Positions 16,916 through 26,127 of a stretch of DNA of 64,000 nucleotides are shown in pieces. Within the stretch, counting starts at the first letter, position 1. Every line of letters starts with the position of its first letter. Below the pieces are notes generated by a model. That model worked only from the letters and a program-made list of their open reading frames with translations. It did not search any database and had not been told where the DNA came from. The position numbers and the translations under genes were made by a program. Source of the stretch: an uncultured Bacilli bacterium (GTDB lineage: Bacteria > Bacillota_I > Bacilli_A > RF39 > UBA660); contig CAKPSB010000001.1 of the NCBI GenBank assembly GCA_934183155.1, positions 1-64,000 of the forward strand, given 5' to 3'.

Positions 16916-19069
16916 ATGAAAGTAATAAAAAGAGATGGACATATGGTAGACTATTGCCCTGAAAAAATAGAAATAGCTATAAAAAAAGCTAATAATGATG
17001 TTGAAGAAGAATTTCAAGCATCACCAGTTCAAATAAAAAACATTATAAAATATATTGAAAAACTTGGTAAAAAAAGAATACTAGTTGAAGATATTCAAGA
17101 TATCATTGAAATGAAACTAATGAGTATTGGAAAATATGAATTAGCCAAAAAATATATAACTTACCGCTACACCAGAGAACTTGTTAGAAGAAGTAATACA
17201 ACAGATTTAGCCATAAAAGAACTTATAGATGGTGAATCAGAATATTGGAATACTGAAAATTCTAATAAAAACGCTAAAGTAGTAACAACCCAAAGAGATT
17301 ATCTTGCTGGTATAACATCAACCGATATCACCAGAAGATTTTTACTTCCAGAAGACATCGTTCAAGCCCATGATGATGGTATCATTCATTTTCACGATGC
17401 AGATTATTTTGCACAAAATGCTTTACACAATTGTGACTTAATCAATCTAGAAGATATGCTTCAAAATGGAACAAATATAAATGGTGTTATGATTGAAAAA
17501 CCCCATAGATTTTTAACAGCAATGACAATTGCTACACAATTAATAACCGCTGTAAGCTCAAGCCAGTATGGTGGATGTACAATCACCTTAACCCATCTAG
17601 CACCATTTATCAAACAAAGTAAAGAGCACTATATCAAAAAGTACAAAAAAAGAAAATTAACCAAAGAACAAATAGAAAAATTTGCCAATGAGGATTTAGC
17701 CAAAGAAATAACGGATGGTGTTCAAACATTTCAATATCAAATAAATTCAATGACCACAACTAATGGCCAAGCACCATTTTTAAGTGTATGCATGTATTTA
17801 GGCGAAACAAAAGAATATAAAGAAGAACTAGCCATGCTTATAGAAGAAGTACTAAAACAAAGAATTGTTGGTATGAAAAATGAAAAAGGAGTTTATATAA
17901 CTCCAGCATTTCCTAAACTTTTATATGTGCTAGAAGAAGACAATATTAATCCAAAGGGAAAATATTATTATTTAACACAGCTAGCGGCTCAATGCACAGC
18001 AAAAAGAATGGTCCCAGATTATATTTCTGAAAAAGTTATGAAACAAACAAAAATCGACAAAAACGGTAATGGCAACTGTTATCCATGCATGGGTTGTCGT
18101 TCATTCTTAACACCATATCTTGATGAAAAAGGCAATCCAAAATATTACGGAAGATTTAATCAAGGTGTTGTAACCATCAATCTTGTTGATGTTGCCTTAT
18201 CATCTGATAAGGATATGGAAGACTTTTGGAAAATATTTGATGAAAGACTTGAATTATGTCACCGTGCTTTACAAATAAGACATAAAAGACTTTCAAAAGT
18301 AACTAGTGATGTTGCTCCAATATTGTGGCAACATGGAGCATTAGCCAGATTAAAAAAAGGAGAATCAATTCATGAATTATTACATCATGGATACTCAACC
18401 ATTTCACTAGGTTATGCCGGTCTTTATGAATGTGTAAAATACATGACTGGAAAATCTCACACCGATAATGCCGAAGGTAAAGAATTCGCCTTAAAAGTAA
18501 TGCAACATTTAAATGATAAATGTAATCAATGGAAAGAAGCCGAAGATATTGATTACTCAGTTTATGGAACTCCAATAGAATCAACAACTTATAAATTTGC
18601 TAAATGTTTAAAAGAAAGATTTGGCGTTATTAAAGGAATAACCGATAGAAATTACATCACAAATTCATATCATGTTCCAGTATTTGAAGAAATCGATGCC
18701 TTCAGCAAACTAAAATTAGAAAGTGAATTTCAAAAATTAAGCCCAGGCGGAGCAATTAGTTATGTTGAAACACCAAACCTAACAAACAACATAGAAGCTG
18801 TTTTAGAAGTAATAAAATTTATCTACGATAACATAATGTACGCTGAGTTAAATACAAAAAGTGACTATTGTCATGAATGCGGATATACTGGAGAAATTTT
18901 AATAGACGAAAATCTAGAATGGTACTGTCCAAATTGTGGTAATCGAGATCATGATAAATTAAACGTAGCTAGACGTACATGTGGTTATATTGGTACTAAT
19001 TTTTGGAATAAAGGAAGAACTCAAGAAATAAAAGAAAGAGTTATCCATATAGATAATAAGGATGCATAA
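16916..19069 (+). CDS. nrdD: Anaerobic (class III) ribonucleoside-triphosphate reductase
   Basis: Makes dNTPs from NTPs under anaerobic conditions with a glycyl radical. 717 aa. An N-terminal ATP-cone (KRDGHMVDYCPEKIEIAI) is followed by the catalytic barrel with CYPCMGCRSFLTPYL. A C-terminal zinc ribbon (CHECGYTGE ... CPNCGNRD) precedes the glycyl-radical motif RTCGYIG near residue 690. SD AGGAGG. First gene of nrdD-nrdG-dut, starting downstream of the palindrome bound by the presumed Crp/Fnr regulator. Confidence 0.97.
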   Translation: MKVIKRDGHMVDYCPEKIEIAIKKANNDVEEEFQASPVQIKNIIKYIEKLGKKRILVEDIQDIIEMKLMSIGKYELAKKYITYRYTRELVRRSNTTDLAIKELIDGESEYWNTENSNKNAKVVTTQRDYLAGITSTDITRRFLLPEDIVQAHDDGIIHFHDADYFAQNALHNCDLINLEDMLQNGTNINGVMIEKPHRFLTAMTIATQLITAVSSSQYGGCTITLTHLAPFIKQSKEHYIKKYKKRKLTKEQIEKFANEDLAKEITDGVQTFQYQINSMTTTNGQAPFLSVCMYLGETKEYKEELAMLIEEVLKQRIVGMKNEKGVYITPAFPKLLYVLEEDNINPKGKYYYLTQLAAQCTAKRMVPDYISEKVMKQTKIDKNGNGNCYPCMGCRSFLTPYLDEKGNPKYYGRFNQGVVTINLVDVALSSDKDMEDFWKIFDERLELCHRALQIRHKRLSKVTSDVAPILWQHGALARLKKGESIHELLHHGYSTISLGYAGLYECVKYMTGKSHTDNAEGKEFALKVMQHLNDKCNQWKEAEDIDYSVYGTPIESTTYKFAKCLKERFGVIKGITDRNYITNSYHVPVFEEIDAFSKLKLESEFQKLSPGGAISYVETPNLTNNIEAVLEVIKFIYDNIMYAELNTKSDYCHECGYTGEILIDENLEWYCPNCGNRDHDKLNVARRTCGYIGTNFWNKGRTQEIKERVIHIDNKDA

Positions 19070-19071
19070 TT

Positions 19072-19560
19072 ATGAGATATAATAAAATAAGAAAAATGGA
19101 TATATCAAATGGACCAGGCGTTAGAGTCTCTATATTCATGCAAGGATGTAGTTTTCATTGTAAAGATTGTTTTAACCAAGAAACATGGGATTTTGCTGGC
19201 GGACAAGAGCTTAATGAAAAAGCTATAAATAAGTTAATAGACCTTGCTAAACCAGATTATATAGTTGGTCTTTCTATATTAGGAGGCGAACCAATGCATC
19301 CTAAAAACATTGACGGAACATTAAACTTAATAAAAGAATTTAAAAAAGCATATCCAAAGAAAAATGTTTGGGTATGGACAGGATACCTCCTCGAAGATTT
19401 AAAAGAACATGATTTATCCAATATAGATGTTTTAGTTGATGGAAGATTTGTACTAGCAAAAGCTAACCCAACATTAAAATGGAAAGGTTCTTCTAATCAA
19501 AGAGTAATCGACGTAAAGAAAAGCTTAAAGCAAAATAAAATATGTTTGAAGGAGTCGTAA
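19072..19560 (+). CDS. nrdG: Anaerobic ribonucleotide reductase activating protein (radical SAM)
   Basis: Generates the glycyl radical in NrdD with S-adenosylmethionine. 162 aa, normal for NrdG. The radical-SAM cysteine motif is CSFHCKDC (CxxxCxxC, about residues 26-33). Other features are RVSIFMQG before it and LGGEP near residue 68. It starts 2 nt after nrdD, so the two are co-expressed. Confidence 0.96.
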   Translation: MRYNKIRKMDISNGPGVRVSIFMQGCSFHCKDCFNQETWDFAGGQELNEKAINKLIDLAKPDYIVGLSILGGEPMHPKNIDGTLNLIKEFKKAYPKKNVWVWTGYLLEDLKEHDLSNIDVLVDGRFVLAKANPTLKWKGSSNQRVIDVKKSLKQNKICLKES

Positions 19561-19561
19561 A

Positions 19562-20023
19562 ATGAAATTAAGAGGATTTGAAATAGCAAAAGGATATGAA
19601 AATAAAGGTATTCATATACCCGAAAGAAAAACCAGCAAATCAGCCGGCTACGATGTGCAAGCCGCTGAAGATATAGTAGTTCCACCATATACCAATGGCC
19701 AAAAGCCAACACTAATTCCAACAGGACTAAAAGCATACTGCCAAGATGATGAATGGTTTATGCTCGTAAATCGTAGTAGTGGTCCTAAAAAAGGTTTCGT
19801 TATGGCCAACTCAATTGGCGTTGTTGATGCTGATTACTACGGAAATGAAAGCAATGATGGACATTTCTATTTCCAATATTGGAACTTTGGAAAAGAAGAT
19901 TTAATCATAAAAAAAGGTGATGTCATAGGCCAAGTTATTTTTCAAAAATATTTAGTGGCCGACGATGACGAAGCAACTGGAATTCGCAAAGGCGGATTTG
20001 GTTCAACAGACAAAGCTCATTAA
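19562..20023 (+). CDS. dut: dUTPase (deoxyuridine 5'-triphosphate nucleotidohydrolase)
   Basis: Hydrolyses dUTP to dUMP, keeping uracil out of DNA and feeding dTMP synthesis. 153 aa with trimeric dUTPase motifs: SAGYDVQAAED (motif 1), NRSSGPKKG (motif 2), ANSIGVVDADYYG (motif 3), KGDVIGQVIFQKY (motif 4) and the C-terminal RKGGFGSTDKAH (motif 5). It lies 1 nt after nrdG, linking dNTP production with dUTP removal. A terminator follows. Confidence 0.93.
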   Translation: MKLRGFEIAKGYENKGIHIPERKTSKSAGYDVQAAEDIVVPPYTNGQKPTLIPTGLKAYCQDDEWFMLVNRSSGPKKGFVMANSIGVVDADYYGNESNDGHFYFQYWNFGKEDLIIKKGDVIGQVIFQKYLVADDDEATGIRKGGFGSTDKAH

Positions 20024-20035
20024 TTTGAGCTTTTT
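20012..20035 (+). terminator. Terminator of nrdD-nrdG-dut
   Basis: AAAGCTCA, loop TTAATT, TGAGCTTT, then TT. Overlaps the dut stop codon. Confidence 0.8.
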
Positions 20036-20075
20036 ATTAACCTTAAAAAAATGTAAGAAAAAACCAAAAAAAATA

Positions 20076-20084
20076 TGCTATAAT
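20076..20084 (+). promoter_or_regulatory. Extended -10 promoter
   Basis: TGCTATAAT lies 20 nt before the start of the GT-C protein gene. Confidence 0.55.
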
Positions 20085-20104
20085 AAGTATGAGGATATAA
20101 GCGT

Positions 20105-21610
20105 ATGAAAAAAGTAAAAACAATATTATATTGTCTAGTTATATCATTTCTATTTTTAATGATATGTTCTAAATCATCATTTTTATACCCACTTAATGTA
20201 TGGGTTGATGCCAATTGTTTTTTCACCATGGGCAAAGCAATGTTTAATGGCAAAGTTCTTTATCTAGATCTGTTTGATCAAAAGGGACCACTTTTATTTT
20301 TTATATATGGACTAGCTAGTTTAATTTCATATAAGACATTTTTAGGCGTATTTATACTAGAAGTAATTTCATTTACCATATTTTTATACTATGCATATAA
20401 ATTAATAAGAATGTACCTAAAAGAAGATATAAGCAAATTAATGTTACCAATCATTTCATTCTGTATTCTTATACTAAAAGCTTTTACCCATGGAGGAAGT
20501 GCTGAAGAGTTTATCCTACCTATGATGATGTATAGTTTATATTCATTAATGAAATTCTTAAAAAAGCCTAATTTAAATTATGATTTTAAATTCTTTTTCA
20601 CAAATGGGTTAATGGCAGGACTAGTTTTAACCATAAAATTCACAATTTTAGGTTTTTGGCTAGGATTTATGCTAGGCCTTCTTATATACTTTATAGTAAA
20701 CAAAAAATGGAAAATAGGAATACTATCAGGCTTAACCTTTTTACTTGGAATGTTTCTTCCTCTAATACCATGGCTTATATATTTTGCTAAATATAAAGCA
20801 CTAAAAACATTTTTTAATTCATATGTCTTATTTAATCTTTTATACTATCCCCAAAAAGTCAGCCCAATCGTTAAATTATTCAATATATTTTTCAAACCAT
20901 TAAAATATATAATAACAAACCCAACCTTTGGAGTACCATTTATTATTGGAACAGGAAGTATAATATTTGAAGATAAAATAATAAAAGGTAAATTAAATAA
21001 AATAATCTTAATATCAACATTTGTCCTTTTATGCTTAGGTGTATTTTTTGGAGGTATATCATTTAGATATTATTATTTAATATTAACACCATATATTGTT
21101 TTTGGAATAATAAGAATATGCCTATATTTTATAAACACTTATCATCTAAAAAAAATAAGAGAAATAATATATATTTTATTAGTATTTATCCTTTTAATGT
21201 GTGCTTTAATATTTTCCAAAAATACCATTATGTTAAAACCAGAATATGAAAAACAAAATTTAGTTCAATATAAATTTGGTAAAATAATAAATCGAAAAAA
21301 AGATTCAACACTATTAAATTATGGATTTCTAGATGGCGGATTTTATACCGTAACCGGCATTATTCCAAATGTCAGATATTTCCAAAAACAAAATGTTAGT
21401 ACTAAAACCTTTCCTTATATTATAAGACTGCAAAATAAAGCCATCAAAAATAAAAAAGTAGATTTTGTAGTTACCAAAACAAACGTCCTCAAAGACACAG
21501 AAAAGTGGATGACAAAAGACTTAAAACAAAACTATTATATTGTTTCTTCAATATGCCAAACATATGAAGAAAATACTTATAGATATACATTATGGCAAAA
21601 AAAAATATGA
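20105..21610 (+). CDS. Polytopic membrane protein, probable GT-C-type glycosyltransferase
   Basis: 501 aa with about ten membrane helices and a short C-terminal soluble part. The first extracytoplasmic loop has the pattern VDANCFFTMGKAMFNGKVLY followed by DLFDQKGPLLF. This acidic, aromatic loop is typical of GT39/ArnT-like and related polyprenyl-phosphate-sugar glycosyltransferases of Firmicutes. Such enzymes add sugars to teichoic acids, lipids or proteins outside the membrane. Substrate unknown. Convergent with dedA across a shared terminator. Confidence 0.7.
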   Translation: MKKVKTILYCLVISFLFLMICSKSSFLYPLNVWVDANCFFTMGKAMFNGKVLYLDLFDQKGPLLFFIYGLASLISYKTFLGVFILEVISFTIFLYYAYKLIRMYLKEDISKLMLPIISFCILILKAFTHGGSAEEFILPMMMYSLYSLMKFLKKPNLNYDFKFFFTNGLMAGLVLTIKFTILGFWLGFMLGLLIYFIVNKKWKIGILSGLTFLLGMFLPLIPWLIYFAKYKALKTFFNSYVLFNLLYYPQKVSPIVKLFNIFFKPLKYIITNPTFGVPFIIGTGSIIFEDKIIKGKLNKIILISTFVLLCLGVFFGGISFRYYYLILTPYIVFGIIRICLYFINTYHLKKIREIIYILLVFILLMCALIFSKNTIMLKPEYEKQNLVQYKFGKIINRKKDSTLLNYGFLDGGFYTVTGIIPNVRYFQKQNVSTKTFPYIIRLQNKAIKNKKVDFVVTKTNVLKDTEKWMTKDLKQNYYIVSSICQTYEENTYRYTLWQKKI

Positions 21611-21626
21611 ATTAATCATATTTTTT
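21600..21626. terminator. Bidirectional terminator
   Basis: AAAAAATATGA and TCATATTTTTT, loop ATTAA. It overlaps the 3' end of the GT-C gene and serves dedA on the other strand. Confidence 0.7.
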
Positions 21627-22226
21627 TCTTTTTTTATAAAATAATATAATAGCTATAAAGAAAACAAACAATAAAATAGCAACAATAACATGAGAATACT
21701 GATCAAGCCCTCTCGCAATCGCTTTCCAGTTTTGTCCAACTTTACTACCAACAAAAGTCAAAACAAAATTCCAAACAGTCGAACCTAAAACAGTATATAA
21801 AATAAACTTTTTCATATCCATTTCACTCATACCAGCCGGAATAGAAATTAAACTTCTAACAAGTGGGATAAATCTACAAAAGAAAACAGTTTTATTTCCC
21901 TTCGTATCAAACCATTGATCAGCCATATCAATATCTTTTTCTTTCAATCTTAAAATTTTCCCAGCCTTACCTCGAACAATTTTTTTAAGCCGTTCTTTAT
22001 TTAAAATTTTTCCGATATAATAAAGAACAATAGCCCCAAGCAAAGAACCTAAAGTAGAAACTAAAGTAACGCCAAATAAATTCATCGAACTATAAGTTGT
22101 CATAAATCCGCCAAAAAGTAAAATAACTTCTGATGGAATAGGGGGGAATATATTTTCAATAGCAATTAATAAAAATACCCCAACATAGCCAAATTGATTC
22201 ATTATCGATATAATTGCCTCTTGCAT
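21612..22226 (-). CDS. DedA-family membrane protein
   Basis: 204 aa. Family motifs are ENIFPPIPSEVILLFGGF near the N-terminus, FCRFIPLVRSLISIPAGMSEM near the middle, and several membrane segments. DedA/VTT-domain proteins are lipid scramblases or transporters; Firmicute members include undecaprenyl-phosphate and phosphatidylethanolamine flippases. Which lipid this one moves cannot be read from the sequence. SD GAGGTGATGAT. Last gene before a gap separating it from the flavoprotein pair. Confidence 0.92.
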   Translation of the reverse strand: MQEAIISIMNQFGYVGVFLLIAIENIFPPIPSEVILLFGGFMTTYSSMNLFGVTLVSTLGSLLGAIVLYYIGKILNKERLKKIVRGKAGKILRLKEKDIDMADQWFDTKGNKTVFFCRFIPLVRSLISIPAGMSEMDMKKFILYTVLGSTVWNFVLTFVGSKVGQNWKAIARGLDQYSHVIVAILLFVFFIAIILFYKKRKKYD

Positions 22227-22300
22227 ATCATCACCTCTTAAAAAAGTATATCATGCTTTAAAAAAAATAAATAGTCTCTTATTTATTTTATACAAAAAAT

Positions 22301-23866
22301 TTAAAAAGGTTTGTAAACTTCAGCAATCTTTTCAGCAACTTTTATTCCATCTATTGCTGATGTCATTATACCCCCAGCATAGCCAGCACCCTCACCACAA
22401 GGATATATACCTAAAATATTAGACAAAAAGTTACTATCCCTTTCAATCCTAATAGGTGAAGAAGTTCTACTTTCAACTGCTGAAATAATAGCATCATCCA
22501 TATCAAAACCATCTATTTTTTTCCCAAAATTCTCAATACCTTCAATTAAAGCTTCATTAATATATTGTGGAAAAATATCCCTTAAATTTGTAAGCAAATA
22601 ATTTCCTTTAAAAACAGGATTAACAGAACCCAAATTAACAGATTTTCGGTTTTCTTTAAAATCTTTAAACAATTGTGCTGGTATCATTCCATTACCAGCA
22701 TCAAATGCTTTCTTCTCCAACATCCTTTGAAAATTTATACCATCTAAAGGTTTATAACCATAATCGTCAGGAAAAACAGTAACAATAATTGCACTATTAG
22801 CGTTTTCACTATCTCTTTTGTAATTACTCATTCCATTAATAGATAACTCATGACTCTCCGAAGAACTGTTAACAACATAACCACCAGGACACATACAAAA
22901 AGAATAAACACCTCTTTTTTTAGACGTTTGATAAGTAAGCTTGTAACTTGCACTAGGTAAAGAAGCATTACCATATTGTGAATTATTAATAAGCTTTTGT
23001 GGATGTTGAATACGAATACCAACAGCGAAAGGTTTAGGTTTAATATTAACCTTATTTCTTAAAAGCATCTCAAAAGTATCACGACTACTATGCCCTAAGG
23101 CCAAAACAACATTATCACAGTCTATAACTTCATTATTGTTAACCTCTATTCCAATAATTTTATCATTTTTTATCAGAAGATTAGTTAAGCAACAGTTATA
23201 TCTTATTTCACCACCTAAACGAATAATTTCTGAAATCATATTTTTAATGACACCACGTAATAAATCCGTTCCAATATGAGGTTTGTTTAAATATAAAATT
23301 TCCTCAGGAGCTCCAAATTTAACAAAAGTCTCTAAAACTTCTTTATTTCTAAAAAATTTATCTTTGGTTTGCGTATTTAATTTCCCGTCAGAAAATGTAC
23401 CAGCACCTCCAGCCCCATACTGCACATTAGAATTAAGATTCAAATTTCCAGTTTTCCAAAAAGATTCAACGTCTTTCACTCTACTGTCAACATCAACGCC
23501 TCTTTCAATAATTAATGGTTTATAACCATGCTTTACGAGTTCATAAGAAGCAAATAAACCAGCAGGGCCCATACCAACGACAACAATTTTTACCCCTTCA
23601 TTTATGCCTGAAATTGGAAACTTATAAACCTCCTTTGGAGTTTTAACAACGTTTTTAAGTTTTCTTTTAAGTATTTTATTCTCATTTAAAACATCTACAT
23701 CAACCTCATAAACATACATAATATTATTTTTTTCTCTTGCATCAATAGACAATTTACTTATTTTAATATTTTTAATTTCATTCACTTTAATTTTTAATAA
23801 ATGAGCAATCTTTCCTAATAAATCATCATTAGTAATACTTATTTTAACATTTTTAATTCGAAGCAT
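22301..23866 (-). CDS. Large FAD-dependent oxidoreductase (COG2509-like)
   Basis: 521 aa. A ~90-residue N-terminal domain precedes the FAD-binding motif VVGMGPAGLFASYELVKHGY (about 100-119). Later it shows QYGAGGAGTFSDGKLNT, VLALGHSSRDTFEML and the C-terminal GIYPCGEGAGYAGGIMTSAI. These match the widespread uncharacterised FAD-dependent dehydrogenases annotated beside other flavoproteins in Firmicutes. It overlaps the upstream HI0933-like gene by 1 nt. Substrate unknown. Confidence 0.88.
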   Translation of the reverse strand: MLRIKNVKISITNDDLLGKIAHLLKIKVNEIKNIKISKLSIDAREKNNIMYVYEVDVDVLNENKILKRKLKNVVKTPKEVYKFPISGINEGVKIVVVGMGPAGLFASYELVKHGYKPLIIERGVDVDSRVKDVESFWKTGNLNLNSNVQYGAGGAGTFSDGKLNTQTKDKFFRNKEVLETFVKFGAPEEILYLNKPHIGTDLLRGVIKNMISEIIRLGGEIRYNCCLTNLLIKNDKIIGIEVNNNEVIDCDNVVLALGHSSRDTFEMLLRNKVNIKPKPFAVGIRIQHPQKLINNSQYGNASLPSASYKLTYQTSKKRGVYSFCMCPGGYVVNSSSESHELSINGMSNYKRDSENANSAIIVTVFPDDYGYKPLDGINFQRMLEKKAFDAGNGMIPAQLFKDFKENRKSVNLGSVNPVFKGNYLLTNLRDIFPQYINEALIEGIENFGKKIDGFDMDDAIISAVESRTSSPIRIERDSNFLSNILGIYPCGEGAGYAGGIMTSAIDGIKVAEKIAEVYKPF

Positions 23867-25056
23867 TATATAACACTCCTTCCAGCCTTGATTCCACTAA
23901 TCCAAGCCCAGCCTAAATTATATCCGCCACAATCACCATCTATATCAACAACTTCACCTATAAAAAACAAATTTTTAACTTTTAAAGATTCCATTGTTTT
24001 AGAATTAATTTCTTTTAAACTAACGCCGCCTTGACATACTTGAGCCTTCTCAAACGAATTAGTAGAAAAAACATCAATTTTAAAATCAGTTAAAGACTTC
24101 AAAAGTCTTTCCATCTCATCTTTAGAAAGATTAGATAAGTATATATCTCTTCTAATACCAGCTTTCTTTAAAACAATATCAACAAGTTTATAATTTAAAA
24201 AGCCTTCCAAAATTTCACTTATATTTTTATGAAAACTTTCTTTATCTAATTTTTTTAATTCTCCTAAAGCATCATTAGTCCAAGGCATAAAATTAATCCC
24301 AACAACTTCTTTAAAATTTTTATCAAGCCCACTAGAAACAATTCCACTTAAATTAAATATGCAAATTCCACTCAAACCATAATCAGTAAGCTGTAATTCG
24401 CCAAATTCTTTTTTAATAAACTTACCATTTTCGTATAATTTAACTTCAGATAAGACTCTAATGCCGCTCCATTTTTTAAAAAAATCTTCATCTCCTTTTA
24501 GTTGAACTAAACTTGGAAGCACCTTAGTAATTTTATGTCCAAATCCTAAAGCAATATCATAGCCAAACCCATCAGAACCGGTTTTACTAGCGGCTTTAGA
24601 ACCAGAGGCAACAATAACCTTTTTAGCCTTAATTTTGTCATTTATAAAAAAACAATCTTTTTTCTCAACCTTAAAAACATCAAAATTATAAATAATTTCA
24701 ACACCCAAACGTTGACATTCGGTAACTAAAATGTTTTGAACTGTCAAAGCCTGATTAGAAAAAGGATAGTAACAGCCACCTTTATTATTATAAACAATAC
24801 CCAAAGAATCAAAAAATTTCAAAACATAATCATCATTATCTAAAAACTCAGCAAGCAAATCTTTATTACAAGAATGGTAATGAACAATATCTTGATCCTC
24901 ATTCCAAAAATTGCACCTTCCATTTCCTGTAATAAGTAATTTCTTCCCACATTTATTATTTTTTTCTAATATAGTAACAGTCGCACCTAATCTAGCCGCA
25001 CTGATAGCCGCCGCCAAACCAGAAGCACCACCGCCAATAATAACAACATCTTTCAT
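23866..25056 (-). CDS. HI0933/BaiN-family flavoprotein
   Basis: 396 aa. N-terminal FAD motif VVIIGGGASGLAAAISAARL, then the family signature GKKLLITGNGRCNFWNE, and the C-terminal FIGEVVDIDGDCGGYNLGWA. I start at ATG 25054-25056 because GAGG is 8 nt upstream; the ATG two codons earlier would leave only 2 nt. Relatives include BaiN, an NAD(P)H-dependent reductase implicated in bile-acid metabolism, but most members are uncharacterised and I make no substrate claim. It forms a two-gene unit with the next flavoprotein. Confidence 0.9.
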   Translation of the reverse strand: MKDVVIIGGGASGLAAAISAARLGATVTILEKNNKCGKKLLITGNGRCNFWNEDQDIVHYHSCNKDLLAEFLDNDDYVLKFFDSLGIVYNNKGGCYYPFSNQALTVQNILVTECQRLGVEIIYNFDVFKVEKKDCFFINDKIKAKKVIVASGSKAASKTGSDGFGYDIALGFGHKITKVLPSLVQLKGDEDFFKKWSGIRVLSEVKLYENGKFIKKEFGELQLTDYGLSGICIFNLSGIVSSGLDKNFKEVVGINFMPWTNDALGELKKLDKESFHKNISEILEGFLNYKLVDIVLKKAGIRRDIYLSNLSKDEMERLLKSLTDFKIDVFSTNSFEKAQVCQGGVSLKEINSKTMESLKVKNLFFIGEVVDIDGDCGGYNLGWAWISGIKAGRSVI

Positions 25057-25098
25057 TAACATCGCCTCATAAATATTATATCATTTTTCCTTCAACCA

Positions 25099-25107
25099 TG
25101 GTATAAT
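25099..25107 (+). promoter_or_regulatory. Extended -10 promoter
   Basis: TGGTATAAT. The first in-frame ATG of the downstream gene (25106) lies inside this box, so translation must start later. Confidence 0.55.
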
Positions 25108-25129
25108 GTTTGTGAAAGAAGATGATAAA

Positions 25130-26017
25130 ATGAAAATAGCCAAACAAGTTTTAATATATATATTAACCTTATTTATATGTCTCTTTTCAGTTTTAACCGC
25201 AGGCCTTTTTTGCATAAGCTCATTTGCCAGCAAAGAAAATATAATTAAACAAATGAAAACGGTAAACTTATTAACCGAAGTAAAAAAAGTTAAAAATAGT
25301 GGCGCTCAAAACAGTAATAGTAAAATTACTAATGTAATCAATGATACCTACTCACTAGCCTCTCAGTTTAATGTCGATGAAGCTGTAGTTGATACCATCA
25401 TTAACTCAAACGTAACCAAAGAAATAATTGGCACCACTATAGGCAATTTAACTGATTACGCTATAAATGGTCAGAATATCGCCACATTGTCTGAAAAAGA
25501 CACTTATAACATTATTAATAATAATTTACCAGACCTACTCAAAGCAGGGAATATAACTTTAAATGAAAGTCAAAAAGAAAAATTTCTAAGAGAATTAAAA
25601 AAACAACTTCCAGACATCATTGAAATGGTTCCAACTTCAAAAGAACTTTTAGGAACAAATTATGGTAGTAAAATTAAGATAATTCAAAAATTATTTAGTA
25701 ATCAAACAAAAATAATAGTCTCAGCACTTTTACTTATAAACATAATTTTAGTAATAATACTAAGACGCAAAGATTTTAAATGGGCATTAAACCTATCATT
25801 TGCCTTTCTATTAGCCGGATTTATCTTAGTAGCGATGTCTCTACTTCTTCCATCAGCAACCGTAACCATAATGAGCCAAGCAGATTTATCATTATTTGCC
25901 TCATCTCTAACAGGATTTTTAGCCAAACCAATTTTATATAGTGGACTTTCAATTATAGCACTATCAATAGTATTATTTACAATATATAAATATAAACAAA
26001 AGAAATTAAAAGACTAA
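25130..26017 (+). CDS. Membrane protein of unknown function
   Basis: 295 aa from ATG 25130. The upstream ATG at 25106 falls in the promoter -10 box. One N-terminal membrane helix (about 5-30), an extracytoplasmic region of ~160 polar residues with many Asn and Thr, then three C-terminal helices (VSALLLINIILVIIL, LSFAFLLAGFILVAMSLLL and a last one near residue 270). No recognised domain. The SD is weak (GAAGATGA). A standalone gene between the flavoproteins and the glucosaminidase. Confidence 0.75.
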   Translation: MKIAKQVLIYILTLFICLFSVLTAGLFCISSFASKENIIKQMKTVNLLTEVKKVKNSGAQNSNSKITNVINDTYSLASQFNVDEAVVDTIINSNVTKEIIGTTIGNLTDYAINGQNIATLSEKDTYNIINNNLPDLLKAGNITLNESQKEKFLRELKKQLPDIIEMVPTSKELLGTNYGSKIKIIQKLFSNQTKIIVSALLLINIILVIILRRKDFKWALNLSFAFLLAGFILVAMSLLLPSATVTIMSQADLSLFASSLTGFLAKPILYSGLSIIALSIVLFTIYKYKQKKLKD

Positions 26018-26074
26018 TTTCTTTTTTAATTTTATTACCTTTATAAGTTATAAAATAAACCTTTTTACACAAAT

Positions 26075-26103
26075 TTGACGCATCAAAAATATTGTGCTAG
26101 AAT
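26075..26103 (+). promoter_or_regulatory. Strong sigma-A promoter of the glucosaminidase gene
   Basis: TTGACG at 26075-26080, 17-bp spacer, TAGAAT at 26098-26103 with an extended TGC. One of the best consensus promoters in the window. Confidence 0.75.
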
Positions 26104-26127
26104 TTAAATAAAAGGTAGGGAATGTAA

